Shown: one piece after another, positions 13,820-25,839 of the stretch
Position numbering within the stretch: the stretch's first letter is position 1
Layout of the letters: each line of letters opens with the position of its first letter
Origin: Cyclina sinensis
Taxonomy: Eukaryota; Mollusca; Bivalvia; Venerida; Veneridae
Length of the DNA: 64,000 bases
Assembly (NCBI GenBank): GCA_012932295.1
Contig: JAAONU010000013.1
Coordinates: 38,764,627 to 38,828,626, forward strand
Direction of reading: 5' to 3'
The notes under the pieces: generated by a model
What the model saw: only the letters and a program-made list of their open reading frames with translations
Told to the model about the DNA's origin: nothing
Databases searched by the model: none
Made by a program: the position numbers and the translations under genes

Positions 13820-16689
13820 CGTCAACTAGAAAATACATTTTACATTCAAATTTGTTACGCAACAAGTATTCATTTCAACTCGAATATATCTTTTTCAAAA
13901 ATGTAATAAGAGAAACATATTCTGTATTAACGTGTTCCAAAGATAATTGTTAACCTGTTTACTTTATTGTTGACTTGTAAAAATGACGAAAAATAATAAA
14001 GAAAAAAAGTAAAATAAATGTGTTTATTCTGCTTTGTTAAAAATATACAGGTTTTTTTCTTTAACACAAAAAGTTTTAAACATCTTAACACAGACTCCTA
14101 GCTGCAACTTTAAATCTATAGGAAGATTGTCCATAACACTTAAATGTTACATCACACAAAGGCGACAGCTTTAGAGTAAATATGATAAATGGCCAGTCGG
14201 TCTAATTTACAGTGATCGTGAAGGCGGGAGATAACTTCCGTAAGAAATTCCCATCTTGCAATGAGTAAGGTCGGTGTTTATAACGCCTGAGTTCTGCTTC
14301 GATCTTTATCTTTTATCTATTTTTGAGAAAGTCCCCCAAATAATTTCCATCAAGCTTTTCCGCAGTTTTGACCACCAAAAATGGAAGTCGAGATCAGTTT
14401 GCTTCGAAAAGGAATAATGGTTTCCTCCAAAGATCTATCACTTCCAGTGAAAGAAAGTTAAATAAAATGTCTTCGGAAATGCTACTGAAAGTAACAATAC
14501 TGTTGAACACTTGTGATGTTGTTATTCAGTCTTGCATAGCATGCACAATATAGACCCACGCCTGTTTTCCCCCACACCTATGTACGAGTTTAAGCCCGTT
14601 CCTTTATGGCAAAGACGAACGTTAAATATGTACTTAGTATTATGACCATGAGGGGCTGGGGGTATTGCAGTAGTGGGGTGTAAAGAATCTTTTTTCAGAC
14701 ATCGGTTTATAGATCCGTTTTGAGAAACAAACTATTTAATCACAACAGAATGAAAACAACTTGCCAAACATATTTTATGCCTGTATGAAACGCTTTTCCC
14801 AATATATTTTATAAGTATGACAAGTGTTAACGTCAGACCTCGCCAAACTAAATTGGTCAAGCAGTGGAGCAATCATGTCAAAATTACTGTTTTCCTGAGT
14901 CCGGCCACCAAAAACTTCTGTTATAAAGTCTGTAATCAATCACAGAAATAAAAAGATTTCTATATACATAACTGCTAAAAACAGGATAAAAGAAAGTAGA
15001 AGGTAATCATGGTTGAAAATTTGATGCAGCCAACATCCACCGATGATATCAGAACAGACTTCATAAGATGGTCATGCGTTCCACTGGACAGCAGTCCGAG
15101 CGATAAATAAGATAGTCAACTGTTATCAAAGTAACCTAAAATGATAATGGATTGGCTTGTCTATGATGTAAAATATTGTTCCATTTAAATTCATTAACAA
15201 ATTGTCTATCTTTCGCACTGTTCGAACTGTACAAATACTGATGTTCCATGCAGATTGCTTAAGATCCTTATGATTGTGTGTGTGTGTAGGGCATACCGTC
15301 TAACTTATCAAGTCTCGAAATTCGTGTAGGGTATACCGTCTAACTTACTAAGACTTCAAACGAAACTTCTCAATATGTCCGTCGGTTTAATACGCGTGTT
15401 CTGAACTGCGGATGGCTACTAGACTTATATTTTGATGTAAATAAATAAAATAACAGCTGTGAAAAAGAGTGTGGTCATTGTCGACTCCTCCCATTTACGT
15501 ATACGGCAACAAATCCGGAAGTAGGAAATTGGCAAAAAGCACATAATATAGAATAGGCACTGTTTATGCAATTTTATTCAACTATCTAGTTGTTAAGTAT
15601 TACATATAATTAACAGTTAGAAGATTTTATATTTAATTTGATAACAACAGAGAAAATGTATGCATGTATGTATTACTACTTATCACATATCAGCATAGAA
15701 TCATTGTGCTTTATTCCGAAATCAGCAGCAATATAATTTTCTTAAGTGATTTGTCAAATCAGATATCAATTTATATTTAGATTCTAGATCCAAAAGGTTT
15801 CCTTTTCAACTGGGATTCCATTATTATACATGCAGAAAATATAAATTGCAAATAAAGTTTTTCTTTTTCAAAAATGCTTGTCAAACATATAATTATGTTT
15901 TATTTGAATCCATAACTTCGATAAAATGCAAACAAGAGTAAAAGTCTTTTTAAAAGTAATTGAAATTGGAGAGGAATGCAATTTGTTCTTAAATAAATAT
16001 TGAACATAAAATAAACAAGGATTATATAAAATAAAAAGGAATATGTGAAAATACAGAATTTAGTCAGACGCCAGTCCAACATCTATCTATTTGAGTTGAT
16101 TTATCGTCGACTGCTACTGGTCCTCATTTCTCAGTGGATTTTCTTTAAATCCAACGAACACATTTTTATCGAGTGAATAATTTTGCCATTTACAGAAAAA
16201 AAACCTCATTTCTCCCGCACCCCCCCCCCCCCTCCCCCCACCCCCATCCTCACACAAAAGATCGAGTCAAAGAGCGTCAGCTTGACCTTATGGAAATAAT
16301 GGTGGGACTGTATAAAACTCCCACAGTGATTTAAATAGAATAAATCCCAGTTTATAATACATGTACGTTTTTTAATTGAACTAACAAAGACCACGAACCA
16401 ATTCTTGGTTAATTAATTAACCATGGGAGGGTTCGTTGATACAAAACCTGTGGTTCCATTAGCCTAATAAGTTTGGTGATGACGGTTTGACCCATTTCAT
16501 AGACATTTTTTTATTATTGTCAAACCGTAACGACTTGGAAAACAACATCGCCAGTCAAACATTTTCTCGATGTCTCTTCGACAAGTCTGATTAGTTGGAC
16601 TATAGTACCGTACACTGCAGTTGTCGCAACAAACTATATTGTCTAAAGAGTCGGGCAGATAGAAAATACAATGGTTTTCAATAACTATT
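13820..16689. other. intergenic, nothing supported
   Basis: No convincing exon. At 15290-15360 a segment of about 45 bp with GTGTAGGGCATACCGTCTAAC is duplicated in tandem with small differences. A C-rich run lies at 16216-16242. Confidence 0.5.
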
Positions 16690-17400
16690 CTCTAAATTAT
16701 GTCTCACCACCCCTCTGGGTGTGATATATTGTTTTTGACCTGCCCGTCTGTCCGTCTCTCACACTTCGTTTCCGTTCAATAACTAGAGTACCTTTTGACC
16801 TAGAGTCTTCAAACTTCATAGGATGTTTGTCCTTGTTGAGTAGAATTCTATTGTTTTTGTGGTCAGCTGATCGAAAAATGGTTTCCGCTGATTTACTAGA
16901 GTTCTCTTTGACCTAGTGTATTCAAACTTAATAATACGATTGTCCTTGTTGAGTAGAAGAAGCCTATTGATTTTGGGTTCAGTTGATCAAAGGTCAAGAT
17001 CATAGTGACCTTATATGTAAAATTGGTCTATGTTCAATAATTAGAGATCTATTTGACCTAGTGTTTTCTAACTTCGTAAGATGATTGTCCTTGAGTTACA
17101 GAAGCCTATTGTTTTGGGGGTCTCTGTTTGTCAAATTCCAAGGTCACATTGACTTAAATGTAAAAAAAAATCCCTGATCAATACCTTGAGTGCCCTTTTA
17201 GCCAGACTGTTGAACGTTTTGTTTTTGCAGTGCCAGTTGTTCATCACTTTGTTTCCATTTGATAAGTAGAGTACCTTTTGACTTAAAAGCTTCAAACTTC
17301 ATATGATACTTTATTATATATTCTTCATTAAGGTCACTACGGCAAAGGTCAAGGTCACTTACACTTAAATTTGAAATTCCTTTTAGTCAGTAATGTGCAT
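16690..17400 (+). repeat. degenerate tandem-unit repeat, same family as 29.8-30.8 kb
   Basis: Units restart near 16758, 16878 and 17025 with TTCAATAACTAGAG-like sequence. Each continues with TTTGACCTAG, TTCAAACTTC, ATGATTGTCCTTG, CTATTGATTTTGG and AGGTCA-rich segments. It is an older, more diverged copy of the 145-bp-unit family described at 29805-30835. CTGTCCGTC lies near its left end. Confidence 0.7.
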
Positions 17401-19657
17401 ACTTTTTGACCTTGACTTGTAAAAATATTCTTTCGTGCTTATAAACAGGGGCACGTTTTGGCCTATAGGCTTCAAAACAAAAAGGATGATCGCCAATATT
17501 TCAAGATTGGCCTTGTTCCTGCCATGTAATCGCTGTTTTTTCCTGCAACGAGAAGAGTTTTGGGAAATAACTCTGTCCACAGTTTTCTATAATATAAGGT
17601 TTTTTATATAGTTTTTGTTATATCTCTTCTTCTGCAACAATAGTTCTCCGTGTTATACCAAGGCCTTTTTCCAACACACTCATTCCTATTCTCAAGTTCA
17701 CAATTTCCTTCTTCCCGCTAGCCGACCTCTGTCATCTCTTCTGTGCCCCTGTTTCTATGATGGGCTGGGGAATACATGCGGTTTTTTTGTTTTTGTTTTA
17801 CAAAAACATCCAGTTTATTTGGTCTGCTAGATCTAATACTTATAGTTTTTGTTGTTAAAGAAAGGTCAGGGAATCACATTAGGGGAGTACACATATAAAA
17901 GAAAATGCTATACTATTAGTTATATAGATTTTTGGCGGGGTATACGGCCTCGTATAGCCTGGTCGAATTGATATAACCCGAGCCTCCCTGACCTCTTTCT
18001 TTCGTCTTCTTCCGTGACATTTTCGGAATAAACCGAAATTTTGTTCACATACAATTTGGTTTTGAATTTGACATAGATATTTCAGAATTTTATTGTCAAT
18101 GTTTCTATTCAGATTTATTTATTTCTAAAAAAACCAACATACATGTATTTATACATGTTGCTAACTTTGGTAAAACTTTAACATTGCTTGCTGTTGTGGA
18201 TTAAAAGAATCTGTCAACTGGACTCCTTTGTTGGATTAATGGCAGTAAGAATTGAAATGAAATTCTGATACGATTTTACTAAAGAAATCTTCAGTGTGCA
18301 ATTTACACTGCCACTTTAGAAATGAATTCCAGTCTTTGATAGAGCTACTTTGTAGACAGAGTGCTACAAAAGAAAAGGACAGTTCAGTTGATAATAACAG
18401 GCAGAATACGTAAGTTTATTCAAAGGTTTGATCACATTAATAAAGTATGAAAGATGAGATAAAAGATCTTCATTGTTTGTGAATGGAAACACAAAAAATA
18501 AGGTTTGCTCGTTCATTTTGAACCTCAAGCAGGAATACGATAACTTTTTGTTTTATGTTTTCCAGTAAATTATAGAGTTTTCTCAGTGAAGTAAAATTGA
18601 TAGGTTTAATCCACTGTTTTAAAACTGTGGAACCATTCTTATTTTCACTGTTTTTGCCGAACTACTTTTTTAAACTTATCAGATCTACCTCCCTTTGTTA
18701 CATTTGTCACAAGTTCTACACAACAGTCCCATAATTTCATATAGATCTACAGGATCTCCAGGTCGGCCTTCATACGATAGAATCAGACAGATAATTGATA
18801 GTGACAGAGATTAACTAATTTAAAATACAGAAATAAATCCAAATTGCAAAAATTGTGTTTCCATAGTTTTACAAGATGGCGGACTTTTAAATCTAATCAC
18901 ATCGAATCGGATGAGACGTTAACCCGAGGTCCCATGTATCAGTGCTGTACACTGAGCTTGCAAAAAAACCAGGGGTGTCTCTGGAATGGGATGCCCTCTG
19001 TATCTTGCACTATCCCCCACAGCATAAAATAATTAATCTCTGCAGGGGGCGTCGGTCAGATGGGCAACCGCTACCGACGATAAATATATTCAAATAGAGA
19101 GAAAAACAGACACAGAAAGAAGACAAATCCATCACAAATTATTAAAGTTGTCTAACAAATTCAAAGCACGAAAATCTCATATTGGGTAAACATGTAGTTT
19201 TAGGCATGAAAAACACACGCACAACAAATACAAATCCATCACAAGTTAAAAGCAAAATCGTAAAAAACAAACTTAGGCACGAAAACGTCATGCTGGGTAA
19301 AACAGTAGTTTTATGCTTAAAAGAAAAGGAAAGAAAGAAAAAAAAGAAAAAACATGCACTACAAAGAAAAATTCATAATAAATTATTAAACTTGAAGCAT
19401 GGTTGGATACTGTATAAATATGTCCATTATGAGATTGTTATATAAGTACTTGTTTATTTTACAAAAGATGTGGGTTGATACTCATTACAAGCATGCGAAT
19501 GATGTGAGCTGTTATGTTCCTTTAGAATTAGAAAAAGAGGCTTCCTTGAGGTTGTACAGAGTCTACTCTCATACATCAAACATATATATATAAAAAAAAG
19601 GGTTTAAGGCTTGGGAAAATATTACGCTACTTATTACAACTTTTATTGTAGATTTTT
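17401..19657. other. intergenic, nothing supported
   Basis: AT-rich, without credible exons. Two similar blocks with AAATCCATCACAA and GGGTAAAACAGTAGTTTTA-like sequence near 19125-19320 suggest a short diverged tandem duplication. Confidence 0.4.
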
Positions 19658-19925
19658 TTAGAAACAAAATATGTTTGAATAAACCCGTATATGTTTTTCA
19701 TGTTCATTTGAAAGTCTCGGTTCCCAACGAGTACTAACCTTACGCAAGTGCAAGTTTTCCTTCAGAATTTTGTGCACTGTGAATGTGGAGATATAACGAT
19801 CCTCAGGTATAGCTCTAACAGTTAACCGTATATCTGCATCAAGCATGTCTTACTTTAGTCACGAATGTTGGCCGTAGCTATGGTGACTGTCCACATCTTT
19901 CATCGTCTTCATTTGAATTCCCGAA
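19658..19925 (-). pseudogene. mariner-type transposase relic (DNA-binding region)
   Basis: The minus strand from about 19846 to 19658 reads a peptide with ADIRLTVRAI, STFTVHKILKENLHLRKVS and RWEPRLSNEHEKH. This matches the second helix-turn-helix and linker of mariner/SETMAR-type transposases. Just upstream another frame reads EDDERCGQSP, then a stop, then KVRHA, matching the family's preceding segment. At least one stop and one frame shift therefore separate the parts. The catalytic DDE/D domain is absent. It is a dead fragment of a DNA transposon. Confidence 0.8.
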
Positions 19926-20832
19926 ATCGTCCATGCCATTTAAACAATAATGCACGACTGCAATTTTGCATTACACTTGAACTCCTAATCATATTAAATG
20001 TTTCTGTGGGCGTTTTTTCCTAGTCCTACACAGAATTATATTACTGCTCTTGTTTCGACGTCGCCCGTTTTTCTTCCAAAATAGCGCGATTCTCAGTGCA
20101 ATTTCCCATATAACAAGACAAGTTTTTAACGTAACGTTCTAAAATATTAACGGATAAAACATCATAACGTCACAACGACGACGTTATTAGATTTAGCGCT
20201 TTTGCTGATCTATAATAGGGTAATTTTTGACAAGTTTTTGAAAGCCTTGCAACTTCGCGATAATTGAAAATACGACGTGCACCGAATAGTGCAACCTAGG
20301 TTGTCATGGAGATCATTTTTACGCAATTTTTGCGGAATTCCTTTAAAATGAAGCATACTAGAAACATAAAGACTTTATTTCTTTATAATATCACCTTAAA
20401 TACTCGATAAATGCCTGATTAAAAATACCGAAGGAAAGTTTACGAGCATAAATACCAACCATCTTACATGGCTCATCGTCAATATTCAAGATTCTCACTA
20501 CGCAACTTGGCAGGGTGTGTCATGAAAAGTATTCTATTAGACTGGAACTAAAATAGCAGCGACTTTTAAACTTTGGATATATCGTACAGTCAAGTTTATA
20601 TATGAATTTCCTTTGACGATTTTCGCTATAATTTGCATGGGCTGTTATGTACATTTTGTGTGCTCATTGCGTGAGCCTATAAATAATTGTGACTAGAAGT
20701 TTGACTGATGTCTGTAAAGTGAACAGTCAAACTATAAGTAAAATGTGAAACTCTCTGATAGCATAAAAATGTATCTTAGCGCCCACGGAAGCATGATAAA
20801 TATAACAAGTGTGTTTTTGGTACTTCCGAGGT
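19926..20832. other. intergenic, nothing supported
   Basis: No exon seen. Sequence is somewhat richer in CG dinucleotides near 20050-20330 than its surroundings. Confidence 0.4.
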
Positions 20833-20850
20833 GGGGGGGGGGGGGGGGGG
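20833..20850 (+). repeat. poly(G) run at array edge
   Basis: Eighteen consecutive G immediately precede the first unit of the large minisatellite. Runs of this kind can form quadruplexes and are prone to length errors. Confidence 0.75.
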
Positions 20851-22494
20851 AGGGAAAATGGTTTCCTACCTACCAGTGTCTCCGGTACAACCGGAGGGTA
20901 GGGGAAAATGGTTTCCTACCTACCAGTGTTTCTTTGAACATCCAGAGGTTAAGGAGAAATGGTTTCCTACCTACCAGTGTCTCTTTGGTACATCCAAAGC
21001 TTAAGGGAAATGGTTTCCTACCTACCAGTGTCTCTGGTACACCCAGATGTTAAGGGAAAATGTCTTTTTACCTACCAGTGTCTCTGGTACACCCGGAGGG
21101 TAAGTGAAAATAGTTTCTTACCTATCAGTGTCTTTGGTACAACCGGAGGTTAAGAGGAATGGTTTCTTACCTATCAGTGTCTTTGGTACAACCGGAGGGT
21201 AAGGGAAAATTGTTTCCTAGCTACCAGTGTCTCTGGTACACTCGGAGGGTAGGGGAAAATGGTTTTCTACCTACCAGTGTTTCTTTGTACACCTAGAGGT
21301 TAAGGAGAAATGGTTTCCTACCTACCAGTGTCTCTTTGGTACATCCAAAGCTTAAGTGAAATGGTTTCCTACCTACCAGTGTCTTTGGTACATCCAGATG
21401 TTAAGGGAAAATGTCTTTTTTCCTACCAGTGTCTCTGGTACACCAGGAGGGTAAGCGAAAATAGTTTCTTACCTATCAGTGTCTTTAGTACACCAGGAGG
21501 GTAGGGGAAAATAGTTTTTTACCTATCAGTATCTCTGGTACACCCGGAGGGTATGGGAAAATAGTTTCTTACCTATCAGTGTCTTTGGTACACCAGGAGG
21601 GTAGGGGAAAATAGTTTCTTACCAATCAGTGTCTTTGGTACAACCGGAGGGTAAGGGAAAATACTTTCTTACCTATCAGTGTCTCTGGTACAACCGGAGG
21701 GTAAGGGAAAATAGTTTCTTACCTATCAGTGTCCCTGTTACAACAGGAGGGTAAGGGAAAATAGTTTCTTACCTATCAGTGTCTCTTGTACAACTGGAGG
21801 GTAAGGGAAAATAGTTTCCTACCTATCAGTGTCTCTGGTACAACCAGAGGGTAAGGGAAAATAGTTTCTTACCTATCAGTGTCTCTGGTACAACCGGAGG
21901 TTAATAGAAAATAGTTTTTTACCTATCAGTGTCTCTGGTACTACCGGAGGGTAAGGGAAAATAATTTCTTACCTATCAGTGTCTTTGGTACACCAGGAGG
22001 GTAGGGGAAAATAGTTTCTTACCTATCAGTGTCTTTGGTTCAACCGGAGGTTAAGGGGAAATAGTTTCTTACCTATCAGTGTCTTTGGTACAACCGGAGG
22101 GTAAGGTAAGATAGTTTCTTACCTGTCAGTGTCTTTGGTACAACCGAAGGTTAAGGGAAAATAGTTTCTGACCTATCAGTGTCTTTGGTACAATCTGAGG
22201 TTAAGGGAAAAATAGTTTCTTACCTATCAGTGTCTTTGGTACAACCGGAGGGTAGGGGAAAATAGTTTCTTACCTATCAGTGTCTTTGGTACAACCGGAG
22301 GGTAGGGGAAAATAGTTTCTTACCTACCAGTGTTTCTTTGTACACGCAGAGGTTAAGGGGAAATGGTTTCCTACCTACCAGTGTCTCTTTGGTACATCCA
22401 TAGCTGAAGGGAAATGGTTTCCTACCTACCAGTGTCTCTGGTACACCAAGAAGTTATGGGAAAATGTCTTTTTACCTACCTGCGTCTCTGAAAC
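20851..22494 (+). repeat. minisatellite array, about 33 units of 50 bp with higher-order structure
   Basis: The consensus unit runs GTGTCTCTGGTACAACCGGA, then GGGTAAGGGAAAATAGTTTC, then TTACCTATCA. Edge units carry TGGTTTCCTACCTACCA in place of TAGTTTCTTACCTATCA. A recognisable cassette of variant units (CCAGAGGTTAAGG, then CATCCAAAGCTTAAG, then CAGATGTTAAGG with ATGTCTTTTT) occurs at 20942, at 21293 (351 bp on, seven units) and in altered form at 22345, near the right end. Each unit holds two imperfect palindromes: CTCYGG with CCRGAG around TACA, and GGTARG with CYTACC. No spacers separate the units, so this is not a CRISPR array. It shares its family with 4600-4912. Confidence 0.92.
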
Positions 22495-22600
22495 CAAGAT
22501 TGTTTAAAGAGTAAGCAGTACAGATACAAATGTTTTGTTTTTGTGTTGCAGATTTGCTGAAAATACAGGCGCCTTTAAAAGCTTACAGGAATTTTTACCG

Positions 22601-24049
22601 CCTGCACGTTTCAGCTCTGGACATTTCGGCTTCAAAATCCTGGTCGTTTCGGCATTTTTGTAAATATGATAAAAATGTTATATATCTCATACTTGTAAAC
22701 TTTATTACATTTATGACATTAACGACGATTTTTGTCATAAATAATTGTATATATTATGGATTTCTCTGGCTTTTAAGAAGGTTTTTTTTCAAACATATAT
22801 CTATTTTTATATATTTTTATATTTCAGTGTTGTTACGACAATAAAAAGAAAGATAATTTAAAGAAATGTTTTAAATTGTGCTTTTGTAAAATGTTCTTTT
22901 TTTATTTTATAAAGTATTGATCTGAATATTAAAAATAAATGTGATGTTGTCTATTTTCTGTTTCTAAATACTTTTTTTTTAAAAAGATAAGAAAGGTAAT
23001 TAAATTAAATAGTTCTAAATTCAGTGCTTTTTATTTTATTTGTGATAGATATAGTATGGATCTGAATAAAATAAATGTGATATCTATTTTCTGTTTCTTA
23101 TTACTTCTTATTGTCGCAGTTCACCTTTCGTACTAATTGTAAGGGGCTGCCCATATGAGTTCTGGTCTCGGGGAGAAGGAAGGTGAACATATTTAGTTAA
23201 TATGACCCTGCGACATTATTGTTTGAAAAACAATGTCACAAACAGACAGACACTCAGAAATTTCTGAAATATGTCAATTATGGAATTATGGAAGTACAGT
23301 GTAATTGTTTAAACAAGGAATTAACGAGAGTATTCAAAAGAATGTGTCATTCCACATTCCACAATACTTCACATCCTTCTATATGATCTAGGATGGTCTT
23401 CATTTCTGATTTTGCTTCTGATGCAGAATGTTCATTTTTTAATTTATTTTTCTCTATTATTTTTCAATTGTTTCAAAATATAATCTTAAATACTTTTCAA
23501 ACTGATATTTTTGCAAAAATAGCCAAATTTTTTAAATACATTTTCCAATAACTTTATTTTCACAACATATTAAGTCAAAAAGTTAAATATATTTAACTAT
23601 TTAAAATAATCTAAAAAGATGAATAAATACATTAATGAAAAATACAAACATTTTTTTTTTTTAGAATTTAAATGTAACATTTTAATATCGATCGATATGA
23701 CCATAATAAATATATTTTTTTTAAATGTTTAAATGTCTAAATTAAAATATTAAAAAAAATGAACATCTTTTCAGTTAGTATCAATTTATTATAGTACTTT
23801 ATGATAAATGGTATTAGAGTATGCATGATTTGACACATGGTGTTACAGCTTGATTGCACACTGATTTGTCACCTTCGTCTTTGAGTGATAATTGAGATCA
23901 TTCAAGATAATCCAATCAGTTACCAATCAAGCAATAACAACAACATAGTTCATGTCACACCTTTATAGCACCATATTAAATTGGTAGCCGAAAAGACCAG
24001 GGCCGAAACGTCCAGGAGGTGAAAACACCAAGGCCGAAATGTCCAGGAG
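22601..24049. mobile_element. candidate DNA element with inverted ends made of 15-bp motifs
   Basis: The left end (22601-22653) contains CCTGCACGTTTCAGC, TCTGGACATTTCGGC and CCTGGTCGTTTCGGC. The right end (23987-24047) contains the inverse forms GCCGAAAAGACCAGG, GCCGAAACGTCCAGG and GCCGAAATGTCCAGG. The ends are therefore inverted arrays of one motif. The 1.3 kb between is very AT-rich and has no transposase frame. It is consistent with a non-autonomous element with repetitive termini; the true boundaries and target duplication are not resolved. Confidence 0.55.
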
Positions 24050-25089
24050 ATGATAAATCCTGAAAGCCTTTGAAATAGATAAGCCACAAAAAGAGTTCTC
24101 CAGTGCTTAAGGGTCTAGGCTAAAATACTCCGTGCATTTCTACTGTTTGTTTTTCTTTTATTTATCCAACTTCCATGTGACGAATGTATCGTTGTTTTAA
24201 AATAAAAACTATAATTTTACGAACAATTTCCGACGCGAAACTGTCATACTTCGAATGACATTTGTACGAAATATTAACTAACTCTTCTAATAAGAGGTAA
24301 AGCTTCGTTAGCAGCGGTACCAAATTTCAAAGTTGATTTTAAAAATTACCGGTCGAAGTGAAATGAAATAGAAAAATCTGGTCAATATACATTTTTAGAA
24401 GGTAAAGCAATAGAAGAGATTTCATATGCATTCTGTATTTTGTGACATAAGGTAGCAAAATTGGGGGAAAAAGCGTAAATTCAAAACTAATTTAACATGT
24501 TAGCACTTGTTTAACTTTAATAACATTTGGACATTAGTTTAAAGAGGTATGAAGCATTTGTTATGAACATTTTCAATGATATTCACAATATTCTAGATGA
24601 AAAAATTTCAGTCAAATTCAAACTTTTTGTCTTCGATGTTAAAGTTTCATTTCATTAACGGTTAAATGTCATTTCATATCTTCGTTAAAAATACAGCGAG
24701 CATGGATTTTACTTTAAATGTAATGTGGGTACAGAAATATCATGATCCAGTCTCTGACCAGGACAACCCCTTGCTTGAACTCTACTAACTAAGCTGGCTG
24801 GACTGTTGAAAGTATTTGAGTTGAATGTCTAATTGTATCACCAAAGACAAGTAGTGGTCCTGTGATTTATTACCCTGCTTTATTAGAATTTGTCCCCAAA
24901 TTCTCAGACTTGAGACTTAATCGATGTTATATGGTAGAATCAGCCAATGAAACCGTGTAAAATCCACCTGACCTGAGCTGGATTCAGATTCCAGAACCCA
25001 AAATCACAAAGTGTACATTCTAACATGTCACCATTGAAGCCTGCTCATAAGCAAATATACTTCTACTACAATTAAACAAGAGGTTCAGT
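24050..25089. other. intergenic, nothing supported
   Basis: AT-rich sequence without exons or clear repeats that I could delimit. Confidence 0.4.
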
Positions 25090-25560
25090 GATCATATGTG
25101 TCGCCTGATGATAGCCAATTAAGCAGCTGTACTGAGGGGTGATTGGACAGGTTGTTGACCAAAAACGCCTTTTTTATTCAAGGGCAATAACTCAGCCAAA
25201 AATCATTCAACCAAAAAACCCTTATATATATATAAATATGCGCAAGTACTTGAGGTACTGATCAATCCTGTAACATTTCATTCAAATTGCTTTTGTGGTA
25301 TAGGAGAAGTAGTCCAGAAAAACTTTAAAAATAAAAATCATTAAAGGGCCATAACTCTGACAAAAATCATTGAACTTGAAAATGCCGACGAAATGCAAAA
25401 CTAGACTTAGTACTGATCATTCCTGTAAAGTTTGGATGAAATTGCACCAGTAGTTTTTGAGGAGTAGTCCAGACAAGTTTTGTGAAAGGCAGACAGACAG
25501 AAAGACAACAGAGAAGCAATCCCTATATGTCGAAAACCAAGTTTCCGTATCCTGCTGCTT
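25090..25560 (+). repeat. dispersed tandem-unit repeat
   Basis: It starts ATGTGTCGCCTGATG, similar to the left end at 3954. It has two diverged units around AAGGGCAATAACTCAGCC / AAGGGCCATAACTCTGAC with AAAATCATT, CTGATCAxTCCTGTAA and GAGxAGTAGTCCAGA. It ends in a CAGACAGACAGAAAGACA stretch. AAGGGCCATAACTC blocks are typical of bivalve interspersed repeats. Confidence 0.65.
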
Positions 25561-25839
25561 TCCTAAGCAACATGTACAGTATATAGTGACAAAATATGAA
25601 ATTACTATAGAAACCTTTTGATTTTAAATATTTGGAAGCAGAAGTTGTCAGATTTCTTTGCATCAGTGTAACTTCAGTTTATTAACTTGTACTGGATAGA
25701 ATCTCTTATTAAGACACTAAGCTTGTTTGATTTATCAGATAGTGTGATGTGTATTTTATCAAATTTTTATTTTTGTTTTTAAAACAGTTGTAATTTTTAC
25801 GGGCACTACAAGACATATAAATATTTTATTTTAGGTAAA

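Noticed and set aside
20745..21504. Repetitive open frames (VSYLPVSLWYIQ-type) through the minisatellite
   Set aside because: The unit is 50 bp, so the frame changes with every copy. The frames arise because the unit lacks stops in some phases. The same holds at 4625-4904.
20851..22494. CRISPR array
   Set aside because: Repeats are contiguous with no unique spacers, and the genome is eukaryotic.
22530..22844. 104-codon plus-strand frame as a gene
   Set aside because: It crosses the left inverted end of a candidate element and is AT-driven, with Phe/Ile/Tyr-rich translation.
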